NCBI GenBank assembly: GCA_019918135.1
Contig: WBZZ01005750.1
Location: forward strand, 157,001-221,000
DNA: 64,000 nucleotides
DNA from: Paulinella micropora
Taxonomy: Eukaryota > Cercozoa > Imbricatea > Euglyphida > Paulinellidae
Direction of reading: 5' to 3'
The first letter of the stretch is position 1. Each line of letters opens with the position of its first letter. Shown here one piece after another: positions 53,391 to 63,649 of the stretch. Position numbers and translations under genes: made by a program. The notes under the pieces are model-generated. The model was not told the origin of the DNA and did not search any database. It was given only the letters and a program-made list of their open reading frames with translations.

Positions 53391-53687
53391 ACTTCGAATT
53401 GGGACTCTCCCAACCGCTGCTCACTCAGAAGTACGCTGCTACCACTTCTGCTTTATTCTCATGGTTTTAATGTCTTACAGCTCCGAGAAAGCATGGCTTC
53501 ATGGTGCTTCCTTTCCAACGGATTCCTCGCCCTCGTTGGCTGGTGGCAGGTTGCTCCCTGCCGCTAGGCTGCTTCCTGCATTCACTGGCAAGACAGGTCC
53601 TGCACATGCACGGAATACTATGTAAATTGCGTATGTTCTGCTCGATATCGCATAAGCCCGTCCTGACCCGATCTGAAGTTAGCGGCA
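53391..53687 (+). other. Downstream of the membrane-protein gene
   Basis: Likely 3' UTR; no separate gene supported. The LINE 3' end starts at 53,688. Confidence 0.4.
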
Positions 53688-56600
53688 GATGAGATATCGC
53701 AAAAGGAATGTAGTCCTTGCAAAGGAACGCAGTTTCACATCAAACAGCAATTTGTGTACTGTGCATGTGTCCGGGATGGGAATCACGGGTAGACTGTGTT
53801 CTGGAAAAAAGAAGAGGAGGTAGGTCGTTGAAGAAAAAGGCAATCTAGGAATGGAGAGTGGGGAGGATAAGGAAGAAGAGAAAGAAAAGGAAGCCGTTAG
53901 TCCAAGTGTTTTGAGCGCCGTAAGCTTGCGCAAGCTACAATGATGACATTGTATAAGGCCTAAACCCCCGAAGGGACCTAGCCCGGGCTATGCAACACTG
54001 GACGGCTATGACGGAATGCAGTCACCGATACGGACTAAAGGAAGATTTGTCCAATTTTTGACTGCACAGGAGCGATAAATCGCAAAAGAGCAACGAGCTT
54101 CGCAGGACGATAGCTTGAAGCAAAGGGATTTGGATTGGGGATGGGAAAAACCCAAGGCGCGTAAACATCGATTAACAGAGAACGTGCCGCGAACCCCGCA
54201 TTCGATTGATCAAAGGTGGCAGGTCCATCCGTTGTCCTCGATCTGAGATTTAAGCCCACTGTATCGGCTGGTCTTGTAGGCTCGTGCGTCAAGGATGTTT
54301 TCCTCGACCGGGCACATGAGCTCGATCAGTATACACTTCTTGGCAGACAATGAACAACAATATCGGGGCGGAGGTCAGTGACACAGATGTGGACAGGAAA
54401 GGCTTGCTCAGAACCAGTGTATTGGGTTTGGAGCTGCCAATCGTTTGCGGTGTCAAGCAGGATGGACGATGAAATGACTGCCCCTTAGGCTTCTGCTCGC
54501 CCTCTTTTACAAACATAGACTTTGATTCATTTTGGTCTGTAGGGGAGCGTTTGTTATGGCTCTCGATGTGTTTTTGAAGGGGAGCTTCAATAGTGCAGAG
54601 CACAGAGTCGTGACGCCAGGCATAACGGCTTTGTTTGAGGGCAACATGGCATCCGGAGAGGATGTGACATAAATGTGCTTGACCAGAACAGAGAGCACAC
54701 TTGTTGTTGGGAATGATTCCCCACAGACGTCTAAGGTCGGGGGTAATAACCGAGTTTGTGCTTGCGTTGATGACCCAAGAGATTAAACCGGGATTACCGG
54801 TTCCGATGAGGCCCAGGAGAGGTCAAAGGGGCATGCGTCTTCAAGACGAAGAAAACACCCTTGCATGGCTTTGTCCATGTCATGCACTGTGGTTGTCTCA
54901 AGTAGTGTCTCAGCAGCTAACTCTAAAATCCTGTCTTTGCGGTCTGTGATGGAATGTTGTTTTGGGTAGCGACCATGGCCAAGTCCGAGATGATAAGATT
55001 GGCCTCGATGTTTGAATTCAAAATCAACTTGTTCCTCAAGCTTTTCGAGTACAGGCTCTGGTTTCCAGACAGTTCGAAACGTTTCGTGTTTCGTCAGGTT
55101 CATCGCATAGATGGACGAGAGGTGTTTATCTGGGCAGTACTTCAGCATGCGAGTGGTTGATTTGAAGTCGCTGGTAAAAAGAAACGATGGACTGGAGCTG
55201 TAGACCGAATTTTGAGCGTGGGCGGTAAAGGCAAGAGACCAGAGCTCTTTTGTAGATGTTGGCCCATTTTTTGAGGAAACTGGTCGCAATTTTCTCAAGG
55301 GTTTTGGCGAAAGATAAGCAGAGGTCATAAATGAGAAACGGCCAAGCAAGTGACTGGACAGCATAGTGTTGGTAGAGCCAAAGTTTCATAAAGCCATGGA
55401 TCGAGCAGCTATCGATGGCTTGCAGAAAGAATGAACTTCTTTTGGATTTCTGCTCGTTCGTTTTCGCTGAGGTCATGGTAGACAATCCATCCGAGGTCTT
55501 TGAAGGGCTTGTCAGCGATGAAGTCAATGGGCTTGCCAGTAATAGTAAGGGCAGGGTCGAACGGTGGGAACGATATCGGTATTGATCGTTTGAGACCCTT
55601 GTGGTCGTCGGCTTTAGTCCAATATTTGAAAGCAAGGCTTTTGCATTTGGGCGGTTTCGCGGCCATTGTTCTGGTCCATGTCAGAAATTTTTCTATCATG
55701 CTGATGGACGATTGACAGTGTTTCGTGGATCGGCTGTGTAGTTTGAGGTCGTCAGCATAGGCAGCTTCGTGCACGAGTACTTCATCTGTTGAGTTCTTGT
55801 GTTTGAAGTGGTATCCGTTTTTTTTGGTCAACGATGATAGGAGGTCAAGTAGTAAATTGAAAACTATATTGAAAAGGAGAGGAGAGATGCAGCATCCTTG
55901 AAAAACGCCCACAGCAAAAACAAAGGGTTCTGATGACCATTCTTTCCCTTCGATTGTGGCTACCAAGAGTTCGTAATATAGGAAGATTATGCGTGCAAAC
56001 ATAGGGCACGTGGTACCACCAGAGAGCGAACTGGATCAAGTTGTGGTTTAGCTTCCAAAAGCGTTTTTTAGGTCAATCCATGCTATGACCAGTTGGCGAT
56101 AGTAGTGTTTTGCATTTTTGATAGTAGCCTTTGTTGCAGCAATGTGTTCGGGGCATCCTGCAACGTTCAGGAGGAAACCTTTTTGTTTTGCTCTGTCAAA
56201 GTATTTGTTATCCAGCAAAAAACTCTAGGCGTTTTGACCATAAAGAGAAAAATACCTTACCCGAGCAGTTTGTGAGAGCAATTGGACGATAGTTTGAGGT
56301 CTGAAGTGGATCGCCGTCTTTATAAAGGAGGGAGATAGCAGCGTGGGCCCAGCTGTTAGCTACATCGGTTGTCCAACACTTGACTATGAGTCTGTGCAAG
56401 AAAGATAAAGCGGTGGGAAGTCTCTTGTAAACGAGGTAGCTAATACCATCTCTGCCAGGGGCTGCTCCATTACGCTTAGCAAATACAGATCTTTTGGTTT
56501 CCAAGAAGGACGGTGGTTTGAGGTCAAAGGGGACAGTTGGCAGAGGTGGGCGAACCATCTCAGGTAAGGGCACGTAGGTTTTCTCACGATTAGCGTCTTT

Positions 56601-57591
56601 GTAAAGGTTGGGAAAGTAGGAATTGCAGTCTTCTTTGGATAGTGAGCAAGTGGTTTGGGTTGAGGCGGATGAAATAGATTTTTAGCAAACTTATAAGGGT
56701 CAGATCGGAAGCGTATATTTGCTTGCCGTTGAGCGGAGCTTAAAGTTGCTTCCTTGCGACGACGGCGGAGGCGTTAACCGGTCTTCAATAATACTCGCGA
56801 GGTTTTCTGCAGGGTCTTTGCGACAGCAGTTGAAATTGAACCTGCCCTTTTGAGATCTCGCAGATGTCTCTTTTGGGCTAGTTTTTGTTGTCGGTTCTGC
56901 GTAAGTTCTGTTTGGAGCCGGGTTACGTGGCAGTTTTTGCGTTCATGAGTTTGTCTTGTGTTTTTGTTTGAGGTACCCGTTGTGATATGAAGTTGTTTGA
57001 GGTACCCGTTGTGATATGAAGTCGTAGAGATATCTTTCAAATTTCGCTACTGCTTCGTCACACGACAGGCGTTTGATGAGAGAGGAGGGGAGGATGAGAG
57101 GGAGTGCGGATTGGATTTCTTGTTCAATGCCTTTCCATTCGCTTGGTGTTGATGGTAACCAGGCGTTTTCTTCTTTCGGTTGGTTCTTTCGGGGCACTTC
57201 TTGTCCGATGGACGAAATGGGAGTATGTCTCGGCGTCATCACAGTGGGTGGAATCCAGGTTGATAATGCCGGGTTGCGACTTGTAGTCCGGATGGACGTG
57301 CGCTTTCGGACTCTTCTTTTCGAGGAGGCCCGAAGGATCTTCGTAAGGGTGAACATGAGCAAAATCTTCTCCAAGGGGTTCAGGCGGTGCAGAGCACGCA
57401 CTGGGAGGGTGACGGCGGCCACTCCGGAGGGAATAGCGGTGCGTCGGTAAGTTTTCGCATGAAGTTTTTGTAACTTATGGCTTAACATAGGGGAAGCAAG
57501 CCGCTTTGTGTAAGCCAGGGTTGTCAGCCCAAGAAGAAAAAGGAGAAAGGTTTGGTTGCCGCGCTTTATCGCCGCGACGGGGTCACATATG
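53688..57591 (-). mobile_element. LINE (non-LTR retrotransposon), degenerate
   Basis: It reads on the minus strand from 57,591 to 53,688: an N-terminal region, RT, a C-terminal Cys/His zinc segment and a pyrimidine-rich 3' UTR. No APE endonuclease was recognised. Several frameshifts break the ORF. The 3' 1,097 bases are repeated at 57,592-58,688. Confidence 0.88.
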
Positions 57592-57626
57592 GATGAGATA
57601 TCGCAAAAGGAATGTAGTCCTTGCAA
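54289..57626 (-). pseudogene. LINE ORF: reverse transcriptase and C-terminal zinc motif, frameshifted
   Basis: RT N-terminal blocks are at 56573-56208 (RNGAAPGRDGISYLVYKRLP, WAHAAISLLYKDGD, NYRPIALTNCSGKVF). The palm is at 56002-55409 with GVFQGCCISPLLFNIVFNLLL and the catalytic AAYADDLKLHS. The thumb region continues at 55364-54783. The C-terminal segment near 54,600-54,690 has CALCSGQAHLCHILSGCHVALKQ spacing of Cys, Cys, His, Cys, as in many LINE RT tails. The N-terminal part (57626-56943) has CDEAVAKFERYLYDFISQRV; a 30-bp tandem duplication at about 56,967-57,025 disrupts it. Dead copy. Confidence 0.85.
56967..57025. repeat. Tandem duplication of about 30 bp in LINE
   Basis: GAGGTACCCGTTGTGATATG occurs twice in succession, so the peptide TTSYHNGYLKQ appears twice in neighbouring frames. 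Confidence 0.85.
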
Positions 57627-58688
57627 AGGAACGCAGTTTCACATCAAACAGCAATTTGTGTACTGTGCATGTGTCCGGGATGGGAATCACGGGAAGACTG
57701 TGTTCTGGAAAAAAGAAGAGGAGGTAGGTCGTTGAAGAAAAAGGCAATCTAGGAATGGAGAGTGGGGAGGATAAGAAAGAAGAGAAAGAAAAGGAAGCCG
57801 TTAGTCCAAGTGTTTTGAGCGCCGTAAGCTTGCGCAAGCTACAATGATGACATTGTATAAGGCCTAAACCCCCGAAGGGACCTAGCCCGGGCTATGCAAC
57901 ACTGGACGGCTATGACGGAATGCAGTCACCGATACGGACTAAAGGAAGATTTGTCCAATTTTTGACTGCACAGGAGCGATAAATCGCAAAAGAGCAACGA
58001 GCTTCGCAGGACGATAGCTTGAAGCAAAGGGATTTGGATTGGGGATGGGAAAAACCCAAGGCGCGTAAACATCGATTAACAGAGAACGTGCCGCGAACCC
58101 CGCATTCGATTGATCAAAGGTGGCAGGTCCATCCGTTGTCCTCGATCTGAGATTTAAGCCCACTGTATCGGCTGGTCTTGTAGGCTCGTGCGTCAAGGAT
58201 GTTTTCCTCGACCGGGCACATGAGCTCGATCAGTATACACTTCTTGGCAGACAATGAACAACAATATCGGGGCGGAGGTCAGTGACACAGATGTGGACAG
58301 GAAAGGCTTGCTCAGAACCAGTGTATTGGGTTTGGAGCTGCCAATCGTTTGCGGTGTCAAGCAGGATGGACGATGAAATGACTGCCCCTTAGGCTTCTGC
58401 TCGCCCTCTTTTACAAACATAGACTTTGATTCATTTTGGTCTGTAGGGGAGCGTTTGTTATGGCTCTCGATGTGTTTTTGAAGGGGAGCTTCAATAGTGC
58501 AGAGCACAGAGTCGTGACGCCAGGCATAACGGCCTTGTTTGAGGGCAACATGGCATCCGGAGAGGATGTGACATAAATGTGCTTGACCAGAACAGAGAGC
58601 ACACTTGTTGTTGGGAATGATTCCCCACAGACGTCTAAGGTCGGGGGTAATAACCGAGTTTGTGCTTGCGTTGATGACCCAAGAGATT
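57592..58688 (-). mobile_element. 5'-truncated LINE copy, joined head-to-tail
   Basis: A 1,097-base copy of 53,688-54,784 with about three mismatches seen. Its 3' end abuts the 5' side of the longer LINE copy, and its truncated 5' end abuts a GATA array. Confidence 0.92.
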
Positions 58689-58744
58689 TAGATAGATAGA
58701 TAGATATGTTTAATATGTTTAATCTATGGGCGTGGCTTAGCTTG

Positions 58745-58826
<82 letters not shown>

Positions 58827-58976
58827 TAGATAGATAGATAGATAGCTAGCCAGCTAGCTAGCTTAGCTAGCTAGCTAGCTAGATAGCTAAGCTAAGCTAA
58901 GCTAAGCTAAGCTGGATGGATGGATGGATGGATGGATAGATGGATAAATAGATAGATGAAATATCGACTAATGTCA
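58689..58976. repeat. GATA array with AGCT and GGAT variants
   Basis: (GATA)n is interrupted by a 55-base insert at 58,707-58,745 (TTTAATATGTTTAATCTATGGG...). The array changes to (AGCT)n, (AAGCT)n and (GGAT)n toward the right. Confidence 0.9.
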
Positions 58977-59402
58977 GAAAAAAGGAGCTTCTGATTTCGT
59001 CAACCAGGAAGTCTGTGGGTAAAGTATTAACCCGATGCCCAGCTAAGCCGTGATGTTTGCACGGAAGGGACTGATACAGGCAATACCAAAGCTCCCTAGT
59101 ACCAGGCGGGGCCAGGGCTCGTTCCATAAAGCGCCCCTTGCAGAACGAGCTCCCACCTCCATTACAGAGGGCCCAGTAAGCAGATGGAGTTTCGAGACTG
59201 TTCGACAGTCTAGTATAAACCGACAGAGCACTGTGGGTTTTATTCCGGGCTCAACAAGCGAGAAAGGGCACCCTGAGGGAACAGGATTGTGCTTCCCGTC
59301 GCTATTTCGGCATGTGACTTAGGCGTATGGCTAGGCACACATAAGGCACCCCACCACGGGCCCAGCACACTCACACCATCCCCTAATTCTCTGTCTGTCG
59401 AC
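58977..59402. other. Unique 425-base segment between GATA arrays
   Basis: Flanked on both sides by GATA repeats; no coding content, no clear tRNA-like head. The minus strand has CTTAGCTGGGCATCGGGTTA near the right-hand end of its reading, possibly a SINE or LINE tail fragment. Confidence 0.4.
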
Positions 59403-59415
59403 AAGATAGATAGAC

Positions 59416-59455
<40 letters not shown>

Positions 59456-59540
59456 TAGGTAGGGGGATACATGAGTAAGTAGGTGGATAGGTAGGTGGGT
59501 AGGTAGCTAGATGGATGGATGGGTAGATAGATGGGTAGAT
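59403..59540. repeat. GATA array with GGTA-type variants
   Basis: (GATA)n 59,403-59,455 followed by GTAG, GGTA and GGAT variants. Confidence 0.85.
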
Positions 59541-59616
59541 ATGTTTGGTCTATCAGCGCTGCGAGTTTTTCCGCATCCATTCCGCCCTCACCACTAGTTC
59601 ATGGCTGGCAGCGGGA

Positions 59617-59617
<1 letters not shown>
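59541..59617 (+). repeat. Short module between GATA arrays (copy 2)
   Basis: Contains TTTGGTCTATCAGCGCTGC and CGCATCCATTCCGCCC; related to 49,662-49,767 in opposite orientation. Confidence 0.6.

Positions 59618-59700
<83 letters not shown>
59618..59700. repeat. GATA array
   Basis: (GATA)n with (GACA)n start. Confidence 0.95.
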
Positions 59701-60138
59701 GTTTTGATATCAGTTGGTAATATTCGGTTTCTTCTCCTTTTTTTCAATTTTATTTTTAAAAGTAACTTTTCTTTTCATGTATTGTGTATGTAAGTTACAA
59801 GTCCCATTTGTAAGAAGGTCTTCATGTTGCGCCTGTTGGACTCTTTTTGTGTAGATATCTATCAAGCGGGTATACCTCTTTTGCGTTTGCTTCTGTTGAT
59901 GTTAGAGGATGTTGTGTCGGGCCATCTCCTGCGCTGGCACGATGGAGTGTGTAAGGTCGGCAGTCCTGCTCTGTCCTGTAAGCTTGTCCATCCATCCCCC
60001 CCCCCCCCCCCCCCAAATTTCTCTTTGCGTGACTTATACGTTGGTTCTCAATCTATGTCCTATTTGATACTAGGAAAATTTACATCTGGTGGATGGCCTG
60101 ATGGGCTACGTCGCTTACACAAGCCAACGTCATGAGGT
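59701..60138. other. Upstream region of the monooxygenase gene
   Basis: Contains a 19-base C homopolymer at 59,996-60,014. A plus ORF 59824-60135 spans it but has no recognisable content; it could include an upstream exon. Confidence 0.4.
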
Positions 60139-61635
60139 GTGAAGAGTTTATTTCCCTTAGACTACGCACAAAACACTTTTTACCGTTCCCGTGACACTGC
60201 AGGGCACGCTGCGGCGGGAAGTGTCTGTCACGAGAAAGGATGGCTCACACCAGACCGCGTTTTCATACTTCACGGCGTTGGAATCCACTCCCAGGTGCGT
60301 CCAATCAGTCGCTTCTTTTACATTCTGCCCTTTGTTCTTGTTAGCTCTGCGTTTTCTCGTCAGGGCGCTAGTGAGGAAGATCTCAAAACGCAGGTGATTA
60401 TCGCTGGAGGGGGCATCAGCGGCATGACTCTGGGTTACCTGTTGGCGCGTGAGGGAGTACGAGTCATAGTTCTGGAAGCAGCAGAGAAATTCGAGCGGGT
60501 GTTTCGAGGAGAAGGGTTGATGCCAGGTGGACTGCAGGCTTTGGAGGAGATGGGATTGCTGCAGCTATTGCAGTCTCTACCAACACAACGGATTCTCTTG
60601 TGGGAGTTTGCCGTCAACGATCAAATATTCCTGCAAGCTAAGGAACCTGAATCACTCGGCATCTATCGTCCCACAACGATTTCTCAGCCGTTGTTTTTGG
60701 AGGCTTTATTGGATAAGGCGAGGGCGCTACCCTCCTTCCGATTCATGGTTGGCACGGTTGAGAACCTGCTGCATGACGGACCGGGTAGTGGTCGAGTGTG
60801 TGGAGTGGTAGTGCGCAAAGGTCGCCTAAGTGGAGCAAACGAACTTGTTGAACTCAAAGCAGACCTAGTAGTCGGAACGGACGGGCGGGGCTCTAGCGTG
60901 CGTCGTATGGCGAAGCTGACGTTAGAAAAACAAGATTACGACTCAGATGCTTTATGGCTGCGCATACCAGAGCCTTTGCCGGAGAAAAATCGGACCACTT
61001 TTCTTGGATTTATCAAAAATGGAGAGAGCTTTGGCGCTTACACAGCCTGGGACAACAGCACTAAGATAGCTTATGTTTTGCCCCGCGACCGCAAAGAAGA
61101 TTGGCGCTCCGTTAGCTCCGTGGAGTGGGCGGAGCGTATTGCAAAAATTGCGCCCCCTGCCTTCGCGAAGCACATCAGGCAGCACGCTGCAGCCATTGAC
61201 GCGCCAGTGCTTCTCAACGTGATAGTAGCTCGCTGCAGTAAGTGGAATGTGCCCGGCCTCCTGCTGTTGGGTGATGCCGCTCACCCAATGGCTCCAATAC
61301 GTGCTCAGGGCATCAACGTAGCCTTGAGGGATGTCATTGTGGCAGTGAATCACCTGTTGCCTTTGTTGCAAGCCAAACAGGTCGATTTGAGTGCAGTAGA
61401 TGCTTCATTAGCTCTTATTCAGAACGAGAGAGAAAAGGAGATCGCCAAGTGTCAGGCCTTGCAACGTGAAGAACAACATCACGCTGCACAGATTGCTGAG
61501 TATTCAGCTTTGCGAGCAGTTATAGCCTTCGCTTCTCCCCTGCTGCGTCCATTCAGCGGACAGGTGTGGATGCTTCGACAGAAGCCCTTACGCTTTGGTT
61601 TTACTAGCGTGCATCTAAATAATCGTTCTGCATAA
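60139..61635 (+). CDS. FAD-dependent monooxygenase (PHBH-like fold)
   Basis: The continuous reading is 498 residues, but a probable 69-base intron (60,295-60,363, GTGCGT...CGTCAG) keeps the frame, so the mature protein would be 475 residues. After it come the FAD-binding Rossmann motif (VIIAGGGISGMTLGYLLARE with VIVLEAA), an Arg/Gly segment (FRGEGLMPGGLQALEEMG), the middle DG motif (DLVVGTDGRGSSVRRMA), and the second FAD motif LLLGDAAHPMAPIRAQGINV. These are typical of class A flavoprotein monooxygenases that hydroxylate aromatic or polyprenyl substrates with NAD(P)H and O2. The substrate is not determinable. The 5' end is uncertain: Met 60,139 gives a non-conserved N-terminus and an upstream exon is possible. 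No obvious frameshift; probably functional. Confidence 0.88.
   Translation: MKSLFPLDYAQNTFYRSRDTAGHAAAGSVCHEKGWLTPDRVFILHGVGIHSQVRPISRFFYILPFVLVSSAFSRQGASEEDLKTQVIIAGGGISGMTLGYLLAREGVRVIVLEAAEKFERVFRGEGLMPGGLQALEEMGLLQLLQSLPTQRILLWEFAVNDQIFLQAKEPESLGIYRPTTISQPLFLEALLDKARALPSFRFMVGTVENLLHDGPGSGRVCGVVVRKGRLSGANELVELKADLVVGTDGRGSSVRRMAKLTLEKQDYDSDALWLRIPEPLPEKNRTTFLGFIKNGESFGAYTAWDNSTKIAYVLPRDRKEDWRSVSSVEWAERIAKIAPPAFAKHIRQHAAAIDAPVLLNVIVARCSKWNVPGLLLLGDAAHPMAPIRAQGINVALRDVIVAVNHLLPLLQAKQVDLSAVDASLALIQNEREKEIAKCQALQREEQHHAAQIAEYSALRAVIAFASPLLRPFSGQVWMLRQKPLRFGFTSVHLNNRSA
60295..60363 (+). other. Probable in-frame intron in the monooxygenase gene
   Basis: Donor CAG/GTGCGT and acceptor TTTCTCGTCAG/G flank 69 bases rich in pyrimidines at the 3' end. 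Removal keeps the frame and joins the N-terminal segment to the Rossmann strand. Confidence 0.6.
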
Positions 61636-62353
61636 AATCATTTAACACATCAATGTTGGACCAGCTCTTGCCACCTGTTATCACTAGGACATTCAATTTA
61701 AGTAAATTTGAATGATTTGTTATCGGTAGTTTAGCCACTATTGTGTTTCATAATACTAATACCAGGTGACTTGTCTTATTGTTTTAATGTTTCTCCTTGA
61801 TTTATTCTTTCTTTGCTTTCTTCAATACTGTCTCTCTCTCTCTCTCTCTCCCTTGTTCCAAAGTCATTTTCCACGTTGTAACAGCACCAGAGTTAGCAAT
61901 ATTCGTTACGTTAGTAGTATTATTAGTTATTAATACAGTCATTTAGAGGTCTTACCTCAGGATACTGCGCACAGAAATTTAATTAAAAAACGTAATTTAA
62001 CTTGGTTGAATCATAGTATTAAGGGAAAGCTTGTTAGGGATATGGTTGCTTAAGGCAAAACGTTTGTCTCGACAAGCTGAAACTTTGCTCTTTTTTACTT
62101 TTTTCAAAATTATTCAAAAATTATGCAGAAAAAATCAAAAACATATATTTTTATCCACTTCTCTCCACTTTTCAACATAAAGTATTTTTTGCTTCTCCGG
62201 CTTCGCCAATGCAAAATATTTTCAAAAAAAATTTATCACAAACAACTCAATAATCCGGCCGCCCGTAAAAAACCCAAGTGTTTACCGGGAAAACTACCAG
62301 AAAACATCAGTTTTGGTGGTTTTTGCTTGTTTTTAAGACCTCTTAAGCACTCT
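61636..62353. other. AT-rich 3' flank
   Basis: No gene supported. A CT run lies at 61,831-61,850. Confidence 0.5.
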
Positions 62354-62369
62354 TTTCTCATTCCCCCCT

Positions 62370-62800
62370 CTATGTGTGTGTGTGTGTCAGTGTCTGTCTC
62401 TCTGTCCGCCTGTCTGTCTATGTGCGTGTGTCTGTGTGTGTGTCTGTGTATGTATGTATGTATGTATGTATGTCTAGTATGTCTAGTATGTATGTATGTC
62501 TAGTATGTATGTATGTATTTATGTACATATGTATGTCTGTATGTATGTATGTATGTATGTATGTATGTATGTATGTACATATGTATGTATGTATATATGT
62601 CCAGTAACATATGTATGTGTATGTATGTATGCATGTATGTATGTATGTATGTATGCATGCATGCATGTATGCATGTATGCATGCATCGTGCATCATGCAT
62701 GCACGCATGCATGCATGTATGATGTATGTTATGTGTGTATGTATGTATGTATGTATGTAAGTATGTATGTATGAGATCTTGTATGTATGTATATATGTAA
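62370..62800 (+). repeat. ATGT microsatellite with TGTC, GCAT variants
   Basis: A long (GTAT)n tract preceded by TGTGTC repeats and with GCATGCAT patches. The long ORFs through it on both strands are repeat translations. Confidence 0.95.
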
Positions 62801-63098
62801 TGTACATCAATCCATCTTGATTTGTCGATTGGCCTGAAAGAACAGGCTGCCAATTTACCCAGAGCGGGATAATCCATTGCCATTTTGTCCCTTGCGGATT
62901 GGCATTATTGGCATTAGTCACCCGGCCGGCCCAGTCTAGGAAAAGTGGCATTCGTGCCTGTATAAGTGGCAATTGTGACCCGGCCGGTCCGCACACACAA
63001 TGGCGACACGTGTCTACCGCAACCAGTGTGTGGTTTTTTACCACAGGCCAATTTTTCATAATTCGGTCCCTTGTACTCGAGGTATGTTCCCGTGGGTC
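62801..63098. other. Unique segment with a short direct repeat
   Basis: CCCGGCCGG(C/T)CC occurs twice (about 62,921 and 62,977). No gene supported. Confidence 0.4.
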
Positions 63099-63555
63099 GT
63101 CGTGTGTACCATGAGTGTCTGAGGGGTGGGGGTGTGTGGGTGTGGTGCTTCGGGGGGTAGAACGAGTGCCTAAATTTGATGGTGAAGACGAAACGAGATT
63201 ATCTCTAGGTTTGAAAAAGTTGTGAGGGTAGGTTGGTCTAGGCAGGGGGGGGGGTGCCTCATGTCCACGTGGGTGGTCGCGTGTACCACGGGTGTCCGAG
63301 GGGTGGGGGTGTGTGGGTGTGGTGCTTCGGGAGGTAGAACGAGTGCCTGAATCTGATGGTGAAGACGGAATGAGATTATCTCTAGGTTGCGAGGGTCGGT
63401 TGGTCTGGGTAGGGTGGGGGTGTGTCTCGTGTTCCCGTGGGCGGTCGTGTGTACCACGGGTGTCCGAGGGCGGAGGTGTGTGGGGTTTGTGTCTCGGGGG
63501 CAGAACGAGTGCCCCGATAGAATAGTGAAGACGAGAGGACAAAAACCCCACGTTT
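63099..63555 (+). repeat. GT-rich minisatellite, units of 177 and 168 bases plus a partial third
   Basis: Units start at 63,099, 63,276 and 63,444, each opening GTCGYGTGTACCA and containing GGTAGAACGAGTGCC. The third is partial. They lie just upstream of the ORF at 63,650. Confidence 0.85.
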
Positions 63556-63649
63556 GAAGAAGTTATGTGTGGTTTTGTGTGCAGTCGCCATGACGGTACT
63601 GTCGGTTCCAGACCGGTAACTGCCAACCACCGTGCTAGTGTCGGCTGTC

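Noticed and set aside
62418-63626. A 402-residue minus-strand ORF
   Set aside because: It spans the ATGT microsatellite and the GT-rich minisatellite; both parts are repeat translations with no conserved motif.
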